DNA of 8,011 nt from Deltaproteobacteria bacterium (GTDB taxonomy: Bacteria > Myxococcota > Myxococcia > Myxococcales > Myxococcaceae), in contig VGRA01000097.1 of the NCBI GenBank assembly GCA_016875515.1, positions 1 through 8,011 on the forward strand, read 5' to 3'. Of the stretch, positions 1 through 6,765 are shown one piece after another. The notes under the pieces were generated by a model that was not told the DNA's origin, searched no databases, and saw only the letters and a program-made list of their open reading frames with translations. The translations under genes were made by a program, and so were the position numbers. Every line of letters begins with the position of its first letter. The stretch's first letter is position 1.

Positions 1-92
1 AGGTGTGTGACGTGGGGCGCTTCGCGCGCGCGCTCGAGGCAGGGCTTGGGGGCGCGCCTCAGTCCCGGCGGGCCACCAGCACCACGCCGTAG
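1..92 (+). CDS. Possible 3' end of an unidentified rightward gene (partial)
   Basis: The reading frame starting at base 3 is open from the left edge to a TAG at 90-92. Its first part reads like ordinary protein (VCDVGRFARALEAGLGG), and its second codon positions are less GC-rich than its first and third, as expected for real coding sequence in such DNA. If real, it would overlap the 3' end of the leftward methyltransferase by 34 bases. The last residues, which lie inside the methyltransferase, look less protein-like. Only about 29 codons are visible, so no family can be named. The alternative is that 1-58 is a short spacer or the start region of another leftward gene. Confidence 0.2.
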   Translation, partial: VCDVGRFARALEAGLGGAPQSRRATSTTP

Positions 93-808
93 CCCCACCG
101 CTCGCCGAAGTCCCGGCGGCGGTCCGCGTTCTCCAGCGCGTGGAGGGCGCGCAGCAGCGGGTGGCCGAACTGTCCCCGGCGGTAGAAGGGCCAGGCGAGC
201 GCGTGCGTGAGCGGCTCGAGCAGCGCGCCGCGGAAGCTCAGCTGCTCGACCTGGAAGAGGCCGGTCAGCAGCCCCTCGAGCTCCGGCAGCGAGAAGTGGT
301 GGTGGGGCTCCACCCGGCTCTCCCCCTCGGCGAAGCCGGCCTCGCGCCCGGCCCCGCCCACGAGCCGGCTGGCCGCCCGGAACAGGCGGGGGGCGCGGAA
401 GCGCAGGTTGGCCGGGTCCGCCCAGGCGAACGCCCCTGCGTGGGGCACGGACAGGACGAGCTGTCCGCCGGGGGCGAGCACGCGGTGGACCTCCTCGAGC
501 GAGCGCCGGCGCATCTGCGCGGGGACGTGCTCGAGCACCTCCAGGCAGAAGGCCAGTTGGAAGCGCCCCGCTTCGAACGGGAGCGAGAAGGCTTCGGACT
601 GCAGCACGGTGGCGTCCGGGTGGCCGGCCAGCCGCTCGCGCGCGGTGGCCACCGCGGCGGCGTTGACGTCAACGCCGGCGAGCGGGCGCATGCCGCGCTC
701 GGCCGCCGTGGCGAGCAGGTCCCCCACGTTGCAGCCCACGTCCAGGAGCGCGCCCGCGCCGGGATGCAACAGCGCCAGGGGGTCCGAGACCTTGGGGTAG
801 GGCGTCAC
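59..808 (-). CDS. Class I SAM-dependent methyltransferase
   Basis: A 249-residue soluble cytoplasmic protein predicted to transfer a methyl group from S-adenosylmethionine. The Rossmann-fold signatures appear in order. Motif I is LLDVGCNVGD (residues 21-30, with N-V in place of the common G-T/S). The acidic end of strand beta-2 is GVDVN (Asp47). Next come FCLEVLEHVP (87-96) and the post-motif segment RVLAPGGQLVLSVPHAG. This resembles the Methyltransf_11/UbiE-like group. The C-terminal half, with HHHF and a basic FYRRGQFGHP segment, probably forms the substrate lid. There is no signal peptide or membrane segment. Its place beside polysaccharide genes suggests O-methylation of a sugar or chain-end capping, but the substrate cannot be read from the sequence. 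I chose GTG at 808 because it lies about 20 residues before motif I. A GTG at 880 is also in frame and would add 24 residues, but it consumes most of the divergent gap. Neither start has a good Shine-Dalgarno sequence. Confidence 0.88.
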   Translation of the reverse strand: MTPYPKVSDPLALLHPGAGALLDVGCNVGDLLATAAERGMRPLAGVDVNAAAVATARERLAGHPDATVLQSEAFSLPFEAGRFQLAFCLEVLEHVPAQMRRRSLEEVHRVLAPGGQLVLSVPHAGAFAWADPANLRFRAPRLFRAASRLVGGAGREAGFAEGESRVEPHHHFSLPELEGLLTGLFQVEQLSFRGALLEPLTHALAWPFYRRGQFGHPLLRALHALENADRRRDFGERWGYGVVLVARRD

Positions 809-892
809 GGCGCGGGATGGTACCCCGGCAGCCGCACGAGCGGTGGTGCGTTCATTGACCCCCCTGACCCGGCAAGGCACAGTGGGCGAGCC
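809..892. promoter_or_regulatory. Divergent intergenic region, probable promoters for the methyltransferase and the wzc operon
   Basis: These 84 bases separate the divergent starts of the methyltransferase and the Wzc-like gene, so any promoter for both units most likely lies here. On the + strand TTGACC (855-860) resembles a -35 box, but the hexamer 17 bases on (CACAGT, 878-883) is a poor -10, so this is not a firm promoter call. A hexamer TGACCC occurs twice, at 856-861 and 865-870, with a 9-base period. A small hairpin can form between CGCAC (833-837) and GTGCG (846-850). I saw no convincing sigma-54 -24/-12 element. The role is inferred from gene arrangement. Confidence 0.4.
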
Positions 893-3049
893 GTGCAAAC
901 GCCCCCCCAGCCTGAGACGGTCCTTGATCCGCGCCAGTTCATCCTCGTCCTGTCGAGGCGGCGGTGGGTCATCCTCGCCACGCTGGTGTTGGCGCTGGGG
1001 GTGGTGAGCTACCGGGTGCTGCGGGAGCGGAAGGTGTACGCGGCGAGTGCGTCGCTCATCATCGAATCCACGGCGCCGAAGTTCCTGGACAACCAGGTGT
1101 CCGAGGTCAACGACCCGGCCGCCGGCTCGTACTGGGCGACGAAGGAGTATTACGAGACGCAGTACAAGATCATCGTCAGCCGCGCGGTGTCCGCCCGGGT
1201 GGTGGAGAAGCTGGGGCTGGCCCGGGACGCGAAGTTCCTGGGGCTCCCGCCGGGCGCAGACCTGGAGGCGGCCGCCCGGAGCGCGGACCCGGTGGCCCTG
1301 CTCCAGGCGAAGATCCGCGTGGCGCCGGTGAAGGACTCGCGCATTGCGCTGGTGACGGTGGAGGACGGGGACCCGGACCGCGCCGCGCTGCTGGCCAACG
1401 AGGTGGCGGAGGCCTACATCACGGAGAACGTGGCGCTGCGGCTGCGCACGGCGGAGAACGCGGTCAACTGGCTGGAGGACCGGCTCAAGTCGCTCGAGCA
1501 GTCCAGCCGCGAGACGGACCTGGCGGTCTACGACTTCAAGAAGACGGCGGACGTGCTGTCGCTCTCCCTGCAGGACCGGGAGAACATGGTCAGCCAGAAG
1601 CTGGGCAAGTACGGCGACGCGCTGTCGAACGTGCGGACGCGCATGGCGAGCCAGCGGGCGCTGGTGGAGGCCATCCGGCAGGCCAACGGGGACGTGGACC
1701 GGCTCGCGGCGGTCATTGGCAACACGCTGGAGACGAGCGAGATCCCCAAGCTGCGCGAGCTCTACAACCAGGCGCAGCACGACTGCACCGCCCTGAAGGA
1801 GCGCTACCTGCCGCAGCACCCGGACATCGTGGCGTGCGAGGTGAAGACCGGCATGCGGCGGCAGTCGTACGTGGCCGCGCTGGACGCGCTCGTCTACGCC
1901 GCCGAGGCAGACCTGCAGCGCATGCGCTCGGAGGAGAAGAACCTGGTGAGGCTGCTCGAGGACACCAAGACCGAGGCGTTCGAGGTGAACAAGAAGCAGA
2001 TCGAGTTCGAGCGCATCCAGCGCGAGGCCAGCAACAACCAGCGCCTGTACGACGCGGTGCTCAAGCGGCTGAAGGACATCGAGCTCTCGAGCCTGCTGCG
2101 GACCAGCAACGCCCGGGTGCTGGACCCGGCGCGGCCGGTGCTGACCCCCATCCGGCCGGACGTGCCCCGCACGCTCTGGATCGGCGCGCTGATGGGGCTC
2201 ATCGGCGGCATGGCGCTGGCCTTCGGCCTGGAGTTCCTCGACAACACCGTGGCCAGCCAGGCGGACATCGAGCAGCGGCTGAACGTGGCGTTCCTGGGGC
2301 TGGTGCCCACCATTGCCCCGGAGAAGGTGGCCGCGGGCGGGCCGGACCTGGTGGTGTTCCGGGAGCCCAAGTCCGCCATTGCCGAGTGCTGCCGGGCCAT
2401 CCGCACCAACCTGCTGTTCATGACGCCGGACAAGCCGTTTCGGACGCTGCTGGTCACCTCCGCCAACCCGCAGGAGGGCAAGAGCGCCACGGTCATCAAC
2501 CTGGGCGTCACCATGGCGCAGAGCGGCTCGCGCGTGCTGCTGGTGGACACGGACATGCGCCGCCCGCGCCTGCACAAGGCGTTCAAGATCTCCAACGAGG
2601 TGGGCATCTCCTCCGTGGTGGTGGGCGAGCGGACGCTGGACGACGCCATCAAGTCCACCGAGGTGCCCAACCTCTTCGTCCTGCCGTGCGGGCCCATCCC
2701 GCCCAACCCCTCCGAGATGCTCCACACGCGGGCGTTCCGCGAGCTGCTGGAGCAGGTGCAGCAGAAGTTCGACAAGGTGGTGCTGGACTCGCCCCCGGTG
2801 GGCGTGGTGGCGGACGCCGCGGTGCTCGCCTCCGGCGCGGACGCCTCGCTGCTGGTGCTGAAGGCGGCGCGTACCCCGCGCGAGATGGCGCGCAAGGCTG
2901 TGCGCGCGCTCAGCGACGTCAACGCCAAGCTGCTCGGCGCCGTCCTCAACGACGTGGACCTGGAGAACCCGAAGTACGGCGAGGTCTATTACGCCTACTA
3001 CCGGTACGGGTACTACTACGCGGACAAGAAGGACGAAGTGGCGTCGTGA
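893..3049 (+). CDS. wzc: Wzc-type polysaccharide copolymerase fused to a BY-family tyrosine kinase
   Basis: A 718-residue inner-membrane protein, close in length to E. coli Wzc. It would control chain length and export of a Wzy-made polysaccharide and autophosphorylate on tyrosine. The order is: short cytoplasmic N-terminus; TM1 (about 25-43); periplasmic Wzz and GNVR-like region with long coiled coils, including the typical ERYLPQHPDI; Pro-rich segment (407-428); TM2 (about 429-450); cytoplasmic kinase. Kinase marks are the oligomerisation motif EX2RX2R (E498-R504), Walker A TSANPQEGKS (K530, S531), Walker A' LLVDTDMRRP (D552, D554), the GPIPPNPSEML segment, and Walker B VVLDSPP (D632). The tail carries nine tyrosines between 695 and 709. 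GTG 893 is the only suitable in-frame start close to TM1, and its ribosome site is weak. It heads the operon and overlaps the next gene by GTGA. The architecture resembles myxobacterial BtkB/WzcB, but that orthology is inference. The two periplasmic cysteines, C298 and C315, are the only ones there. Confidence 0.93.
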   Translation: MQTPPQPETVLDPRQFILVLSRRRWVILATLVLALGVVSYRVLRERKVYAASASLIIESTAPKFLDNQVSEVNDPAAGSYWATKEYYETQYKIIVSRAVSARVVEKLGLARDAKFLGLPPGADLEAAARSADPVALLQAKIRVAPVKDSRIALVTVEDGDPDRAALLANEVAEAYITENVALRLRTAENAVNWLEDRLKSLEQSSRETDLAVYDFKKTADVLSLSLQDRENMVSQKLGKYGDALSNVRTRMASQRALVEAIRQANGDVDRLAAVIGNTLETSEIPKLRELYNQAQHDCTALKERYLPQHPDIVACEVKTGMRRQSYVAALDALVYAAEADLQRMRSEEKNLVRLLEDTKTEAFEVNKKQIEFERIQREASNNQRLYDAVLKRLKDIELSSLLRTSNARVLDPARPVLTPIRPDVPRTLWIGALMGLIGGMALAFGLEFLDNTVASQADIEQRLNVAFLGLVPTIAPEKVAAGGPDLVVFREPKSAIAECCRAIRTNLLFMTPDKPFRTLLVTSANPQEGKSATVINLGVTMAQSGSRVLLVDTDMRRPRLHKAFKISNEVGISSVVVGERTLDDAIKSTEVPNLFVLPCGPIPPNPSEMLHTRAFRELLEQVQQKFDKVVLDSPPVGVVADAAVLASGADASLLVLKAARTPREMARKAVRALSDVNAKLLGAVLNDVDLENPKYGEVYYAYYRYGYYYADKKDEVAS

Positions 3050-4242
3050 GCAGTGCGGCCGGCTCCGTCCTGCACCTGGCCAAGTACTACCCACCGGCGC
3101 GCGGGGGCATGGAGATCCACGTGCAGACCCTGGCGCGGGCCCAGGCGCGCGCGGGCATGCGCGTGACGGTGCTCTGCGTCAACCACCTCGGCGAGGACGG
3201 GGCGGAGCGGACCCACGCGGGGCTCGGGTTTACCCCGGAGGTGGTGGGCGAGGACGAGGGCGTCCGGGTGGTGCGGCTGTCCCGCTGGGCCAACCTGGCG
3301 CGCCTGGACCTGGCCCCGGGCGTGGCCGCGGCGCTGGCGCGCGAGCGGGGCGGGATGGAGCTGATGCACGTCCACGCCCCCAACCCGCTGATGGCCCTGG
3401 GGCTCGCGCCCCTGCTGGGGGACCAGCCGTTCATCGTCACGCACCACAGCGACGTGGTGCGCCAGCGGGTGCTGGGGCGGCTCTTCGCCCCCATGGAGGG
3501 GTGGCTCTACGGCCGCGCCCGCCTGGTGCTCGCCACCTCGGCGGCCTACGCCGCCGCCTCCCCGCTGCTGCGCCGCCAAGGGGAGCGGGTGGAGGTGGTC
3601 CCTCTGGGGATGGAGCTGTCGCCCTTCCTCCATCCCGGGGCCGGGGTCCTGGAGGAGGCCGCGAAGTGGGAGACGCGGCTGCCCGGGCCGCGGTGGCTCT
3701 TCGTGGGGCGGCTGGTGTCCTACAAGGGGGCGGAGGTGGCGCTGGAGGCGCTCCGCCACGTGGACGGGGCGCTGCTCATGGTGGGCAGCGGCCCGGAGCG
3801 GCCGCGGCTGGAGCGGCTGGCGGACGGGATGGGGCTGTCCGAGCGCGTCCATTTCCTGGGCCAGGTGGGGGACGAGGCGCTCGCCGCGCTGTACCGGTGC
3901 GCCACCGCGCTCTGGTTCCCCTCCGTGACGCGGGCGGAGGCGTTCGGGCAGGCGCAGGTGGAGGCCATGGCCTCCACCTGCCCGGTCCTCAACACCGCCA
4001 TCCCGGGCTCCGGCGTCCCCTGGGTCTCGCCAGACGGGGAGACCGGCTTCACCGTGCCGGTGGGGGACGGGCGGGCGCTCGCCTCGGCCGCGGGCCGGCT
4101 GGTGGCGGAGCCGTCCCTGCGCAGGCGCTTCGCCGAGGAGGGGCCGCGGCGGGCGGTCCGGCTGTTCGGCGCGCGGGCCATGCTGGAGGGGACGTCCCGC
4201 GCCTACGCGCGCGCGCTGGGGCGGCCGGGCCATGGGGCTTGA
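3046..4242 (+). CDS. GT4-like glycosyltransferase
   Basis: A 398-residue GT-B fold enzyme predicted to add a sugar from a nucleotide donor to a lipid-linked oligosaccharide at the cytoplasmic membrane face. The N-terminal domain opens with VLHLAKYYPPARGGMEIHVQ, which has the glycine-rich GG(M)E loop (20-23), and carries THHSDVVRQR (from residue 132), a segment common in O-antigen and capsule GT4 enzymes. The C-terminal donor domain has LFVGRLVSYKG (218-228, with R222 and K227 in the positions that usually contact donor phosphates), LLMVGSGPE, the EX7E motif EAFGQAQVE (E298, E306) and PGSGVPWVSPDGETG. No signal peptide or membrane helix is visible. GTG 3046 overlaps the kinase stop codon as GTGA, implying coupled translation, and places the first strand five to six residues in. 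The 3' end overlaps the next gene by 11 bases. Sugar specificity is unknown; a retaining mechanism is inferred from the family. Confidence 0.92.
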   Translation: MSSAAGSVLHLAKYYPPARGGMEIHVQTLARAQARAGMRVTVLCVNHLGEDGAERTHAGLGFTPEVVGEDEGVRVVRLSRWANLARLDLAPGVAAALARERGGMELMHVHAPNPLMALGLAPLLGDQPFIVTHHSDVVRQRVLGRLFAPMEGWLYGRARLVLATSAAYAAASPLLRRQGERVEVVPLGMELSPFLHPGAGVLEEAAKWETRLPGPRWLFVGRLVSYKGAEVALEALRHVDGALLMVGSGPERPRLERLADGMGLSERVHFLGQVGDEALAALYRCATALWFPSVTRAEAFGQAQVEAMASTCPVLNTAIPGSGVPWVSPDGETGFTVPVGDGRALASAAGRLVAEPSLRRRFAEEGPRRAVRLFGARAMLEGTSRAYARALGRPGHGA

Positions 4243-5635
4243 GCAGGCCGCTGCCCGGCAACAGCTGGACGCGCTGTTCGGCCCCGGGCCGAAGGCGGGC
4301 AAGAAGCTGGGCCCCACGGGCTGGTGGATTGCCGGCATCATCGTGCTGCAGCTGGCCATGCAGCTGCTGCTGTTCGTCCCGGCGCTGCGCTACGCCCGCG
4401 TCTACCTCCGGGCGGCCACGTTCTCGGTCAGCCTGTTCGCGCTCGTCTTCATGCGGGGGCGCGGCCGGTACCCGCCCGCCGCCTGGCCTGCGCTCCTGGC
4501 GCTGGTGTGGACCGCGCTGCAGTTCTTCCACCCGCAGACCAACTCGGAGCTGTCGGGGCTGGCGGCCATTGGGCTGGGGACGGCCATCACCGCGCCGCTG
4601 TTCTGGGTGACGCGGCTGAAGGTGACGGCGCGCCAGCTCCAGGTGGCGCTGCTCGTGCTGTGGGGCTTCCACACGGTCAGCTCCGGCTTTGGGCTGCTCC
4701 AGACCTACTTCCCGGGTCAGTTCCAGCCGCCCATCGCCAGCGTGCTGGCGGTGCGCGAGGACTACCTCGCGTCGCTCACCATCACGCTGAAGAGCGGCGT
4801 GGAGGTGTACCGGCCCATGGGGCTGACCGACACGCCGGGCGGGGTGTGCATCTCCGGCTTCTACGCGCTGGTGCTCGGGCTGGGGTTCCTCTTCACGGCT
4901 GACAAGAGCTGGCAGCGCGTGGTGCTGCTCGGCAGCATGCTGATGGGCATGAGCGTCATCTACCTGAGCCAGGTGCGCTCGGTGCTCATCATGTCCCTCA
5001 TCTGCATTGCCGCGGCGGCGGCCATGATGCTGGTGACCGGGCACGGCGGGCGCGTGGTGAAGGTGTTCCTGCTGGCGCTCACCATCGGGACGGCGGGGTA
5101 CATCTGGGCCGAGTCGCTGGCCGGCGAGACGGTGAGTGCGCGGTTCAGCACGCTGGTGGAGGAGGACCCGCGCGAGGTGTATGGCAAGAACCGCGGCATC
5201 TTCCTGCAGCAGACGGTGGAGGATGTCCTGCCGCGCCACCCGTTCGGCGCGGGGCTGGCGCGCTGGGGCATGGTGCGCGCCTACTTCGGCAACGAGGAGA
5301 ACCCCAACTCCCCGGCCGAGTGGGCGGAGATCCAGATCACCGCGTGGGCGCTGGATGGTGGCTTCCCGCTGCTGGTGCTCTGGGCCGCGGCGCTGGTGAT
5401 GACGCTCGTGGCCGGGGTGCGCATCCTCCGGAGCATCCCCACGAACGAACCGCTCTGGCTCTGGACGCTCATGGTGTTCTCCTACGACTTCGGCGCCATC
5501 GGGCTGTGCTTCAACTACCCGGTGTTCGCCAGCCAGACGGGGCTGGAGTTCTGGCTGTTCAACGGCGCGGTCTTCGCCGCCTGGCGCGTCTACGTGGAGG
5601 AGCGCGAGGCGAAGGCGGCGGGGGCGCCGGCATGA
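4232..5635 (+). CDS. Polytopic O-antigen polymerase (Wzy) / O-antigen ligase-like membrane protein
   Basis: A 467-residue integral membrane protein with about 12 hydrophobic segments, roughly at 31-52, 57-74, 82-99, 106-126, 136-157, 203-221, 227-245, 248-268, 274-292, 376-397, 407-427 and 438-452. A smaller hydrophilic stretch lies at 158-202 and a large loop at about 295-375, as in the Wzy_C/WaaL superfamily, where the big periplasmic loop carries catalytic residues. YLSQVRS (244-250) resembles the conserved Ser/Arg helix start in these families. In a wzc-glycosyltransferase operon the most likely role is joining repeat units in the periplasm (Wzy), but ligase and polymerase members are hard to tell apart by sequence. 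ATG 4232 lies inside the previous gene (11-base overlap) and gives a cytoplasmic N-terminus of about 30 residues. The 3' end overlaps the next gene as ATGA. No Wzx flippase is present in the window. Confidence 0.82.
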   Translation: MGLEQAAARQQLDALFGPGPKAGKKLGPTGWWIAGIIVLQLAMQLLLFVPALRYARVYLRAATFSVSLFALVFMRGRGRYPPAAWPALLALVWTALQFFHPQTNSELSGLAAIGLGTAITAPLFWVTRLKVTARQLQVALLVLWGFHTVSSGFGLLQTYFPGQFQPPIASVLAVREDYLASLTITLKSGVEVYRPMGLTDTPGGVCISGFYALVLGLGFLFTADKSWQRVVLLGSMLMGMSVIYLSQVRSVLIMSLICIAAAAAMMLVTGHGGRVVKVFLLALTIGTAGYIWAESLAGETVSARFSTLVEEDPREVYGKNRGIFLQQTVEDVLPRHPFGAGLARWGMVRAYFGNEENPNSPAEWAEIQITAWALDGGFPLLVLWAAALVMTLVAGVRILRSIPTNEPLWLWTLMVFSYDFGAIGLCFNYPVFASQTGLEFWLFNGAVFAAWRVYVEEREAKAAGAPA

Positions 5636-6750
5636 GCGGGCCCTGGGTGCTCGTCTCCGGGGACTTCGTCTCCACCGGTGGCATGGACCAGGCGAACCTG
5701 GCCTTCGCCCGCTGGCTGGCGGCCCAGGGCCACCCGGTGCAGGTGGTGTCCCACCGGGTGGACCCGGTGCTGGCGCCCGTCCACGTCCGCGTGCCCAAGC
5801 CCGCCAACGCCTACACCCTGGGGGGTCCCTTCCTGTCGGCGGTGGGGCTGGGGCTCGGGGCGGCGGCGCGCGCGCGGGGCGGGCGGGTGCTCGTCAACGG
5901 CGGCAACTGCCCGTTCCCGGACGTCAACTGGGTCCACTACGTCCACGCGGCGTGGGAGCCGGGCACGTCCGGCGCCCACTCGGTTCGCCGCCGTGCGCTC
6001 CACGCGCTGCACCTGCGGACGGAGCGGCTCGCGCTGGGCCGCGCGCGCGTGGTCATCGCCAACTCGCAGGCCACCGCGCGCGCGTTGGTGGACGAAGGCC
6101 TCTGCCCGCCCGAGCGCGTGCGGGCGGTCTACTACGGCGCGGACGCGCAGCGCTACCGCCCGCCCTCCCCACAGGAGCGCGCCGCGGGCCGGGCGGCGCT
6201 GGGCATCCCGGAAGGGGTGCCCGTGCTCGCCTTCATCGGCGCGCTGGGGGACCGGCGCAAGGGCTTCGACACGCTGTTCGAGGCGCTCCGCGCGCTGGCC
6301 AGGGAGCCCCGCTGGGAGGCGCACCTGGTGGCGGTGGGGGCGGGGGCGGAGCTGGAGGCGTGGCGGGCGCGCGTCCGGCGCGAGGGGATGGATGGCAGGG
6401 TCCACCTGCTGGGCTTCCGGCGGGACGTGCCCGTTCTGCTGGCCGGCTGTGACGGGCTGGTGGCCCCCACCCGCTACGAGGCCTACGGGCTGGGGGTGCA
6501 GGAGGCGCTGTGCTGCGGGCTGCCCGCGCTGGTGAGCCGGGGGGCGGGCGTGGCCGAGCGTTACCCCGAGGCACTGCGCGGGCTGCTGCTCGACGAGCCG
6601 GAGTCCCCCGAGGCGCTCGCGGCGGCGCTGCTGCGCTGGGCGAAGGGGCGTGACGCGCTCGCCCCCGCGGTGGCCCAGCTGGGCTCGGCGCTGCGGGCGC
6701 GCAGCTGGGATGACATGGCCGCCGAGCTCTACCGCGCCGCCTGCGCGTAG
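5632..6750 (+). CDS. GT4-like glycosyltransferase
   Basis: A 372-residue GT-B glycosyltransferase, probably cytoplasmic or membrane-peripheral, adding a sugar to the growing repeat unit. The N-terminal domain begins WVLVSGDFVSTGGMDQAN with a Gly-Gly loop (16-17), then carries VHYVHAAW (from residue 101). ARVVIANSQATARALV marks the domain junction, followed by VRAVYYGAD. The donor domain has AFIGALGDRRKGFDTLFEAL (K210, G211), VHLLGFRRDVP, and the EX7E motif EAYGLGVQE (E283, E291) followed by ALCCGLPALVS. ATG 5632 overlaps the stop codon of the upstream membrane protein as ATGA and sits right before the first strand, so the start is well supported. This is the last gene of the operon; its last 22 bases overlap the 3' end of the opposing glycosyltransferase. 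Little sequence similarity to the first operon glycosyltransferase is evident outside family motifs, so the two probably make different linkages. Donor and acceptor are unknown. Confidence 0.92.
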   Translation: MSGPWVLVSGDFVSTGGMDQANLAFARWLAAQGHPVQVVSHRVDPVLAPVHVRVPKPANAYTLGGPFLSAVGLGLGAAARARGGRVLVNGGNCPFPDVNWVHYVHAAWEPGTSGAHSVRRRALHALHLRTERLALGRARVVIANSQATARALVDEGLCPPERVRAVYYGADAQRYRPPSPQERAAGRAALGIPEGVPVLAFIGALGDRRKGFDTLFEALRALAREPRWEAHLVAVGAGAELEAWRARVRREGMDGRVHLLGFRRDVPVLLAGCDGLVAPTRYEAYGLGVQEALCCGLPALVSRGAGVAERYPEALRGLLLDEPESPEALAAALLRWAKGRDALAPAVAQLGSALRARSWDDMAAELYRAACA

Positions 6751-6765
6751 GCGGCCAGCAGCCGC
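6729..6765. terminator. Hairpins at the convergent gene junction, possible bidirectional terminator
   Basis: The 22-base overlap between the two converging genes (6729-6750) can fold completely: CTAC (6729-6732) pairs with GTAG (6747-6750), and GCGC (6734-6737) pairs with GCGC (6743-6746), with one bulged C and a five-base loop. Directly after it, GCGGC (6751-6755) and GCCGC (6761-6765) form a second short stem. No T-run follows on either strand, so this is not a classic intrinsic terminator. The outer CTA/TAG pairing is a consequence of the two stop codons, and short GC stems are common by chance in such DNA. Confidence 0.25.

Noticed and set aside
19..36. Alternating CG run near the left edge (possible Z-DNA or recombination site)
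   Set aside because: Short CG alternations recur throughout this GC-rich window and nothing else marks this one out.
140..892. In-frame extension of the kinase gene leftward to position 140
   Set aside because: It runs antisense through the methyltransferase and lacks recognisable domain content. Wzc proteins begin just before the first membrane segment, matching GTG 893.
809..892. Sigma-54 type -24/-12 promoter in the divergent gap
   Set aside because: No GG and GC elements with correct spacing on either strand.
964..3045. Long open frame upstream of the first glycosyltransferase in the same frame
   Set aside because: The translation is Gly/Ala/Arg-rich low complexity, a frame-shifted shadow of the kinase gene. 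The glycosyltransferase fold starts only after GTG 3046.
809..3094. Leftward open frame continuing upstream of the methyltransferase for over 700 codons, antisense to the kinase gene
   Set aside because: The translation upstream of position 808 is a low-complexity mix of Arg, His, Leu, Val, Gln and Asp with no domain. It is the mirror of G/C-biased codons in the kinase gene, which has complete family motifs on the other strand.
3501..4610. Rightward open frame of 369 codons within the first glycosyltransferase and the membrane protein
   Set aside because: Gly/Arg/Ala-rich shadow in another frame with no motif; the overlapping genes carry complete family signatures.
3016..5239. Two long leftward open frames (3016-4359 and 4049-5239)
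   Set aside because: Both are antisense to well-supported glycosyltransferase and membrane-protein genes, with His/Arg/Pro/Gln-rich low-complexity products and no motifs.
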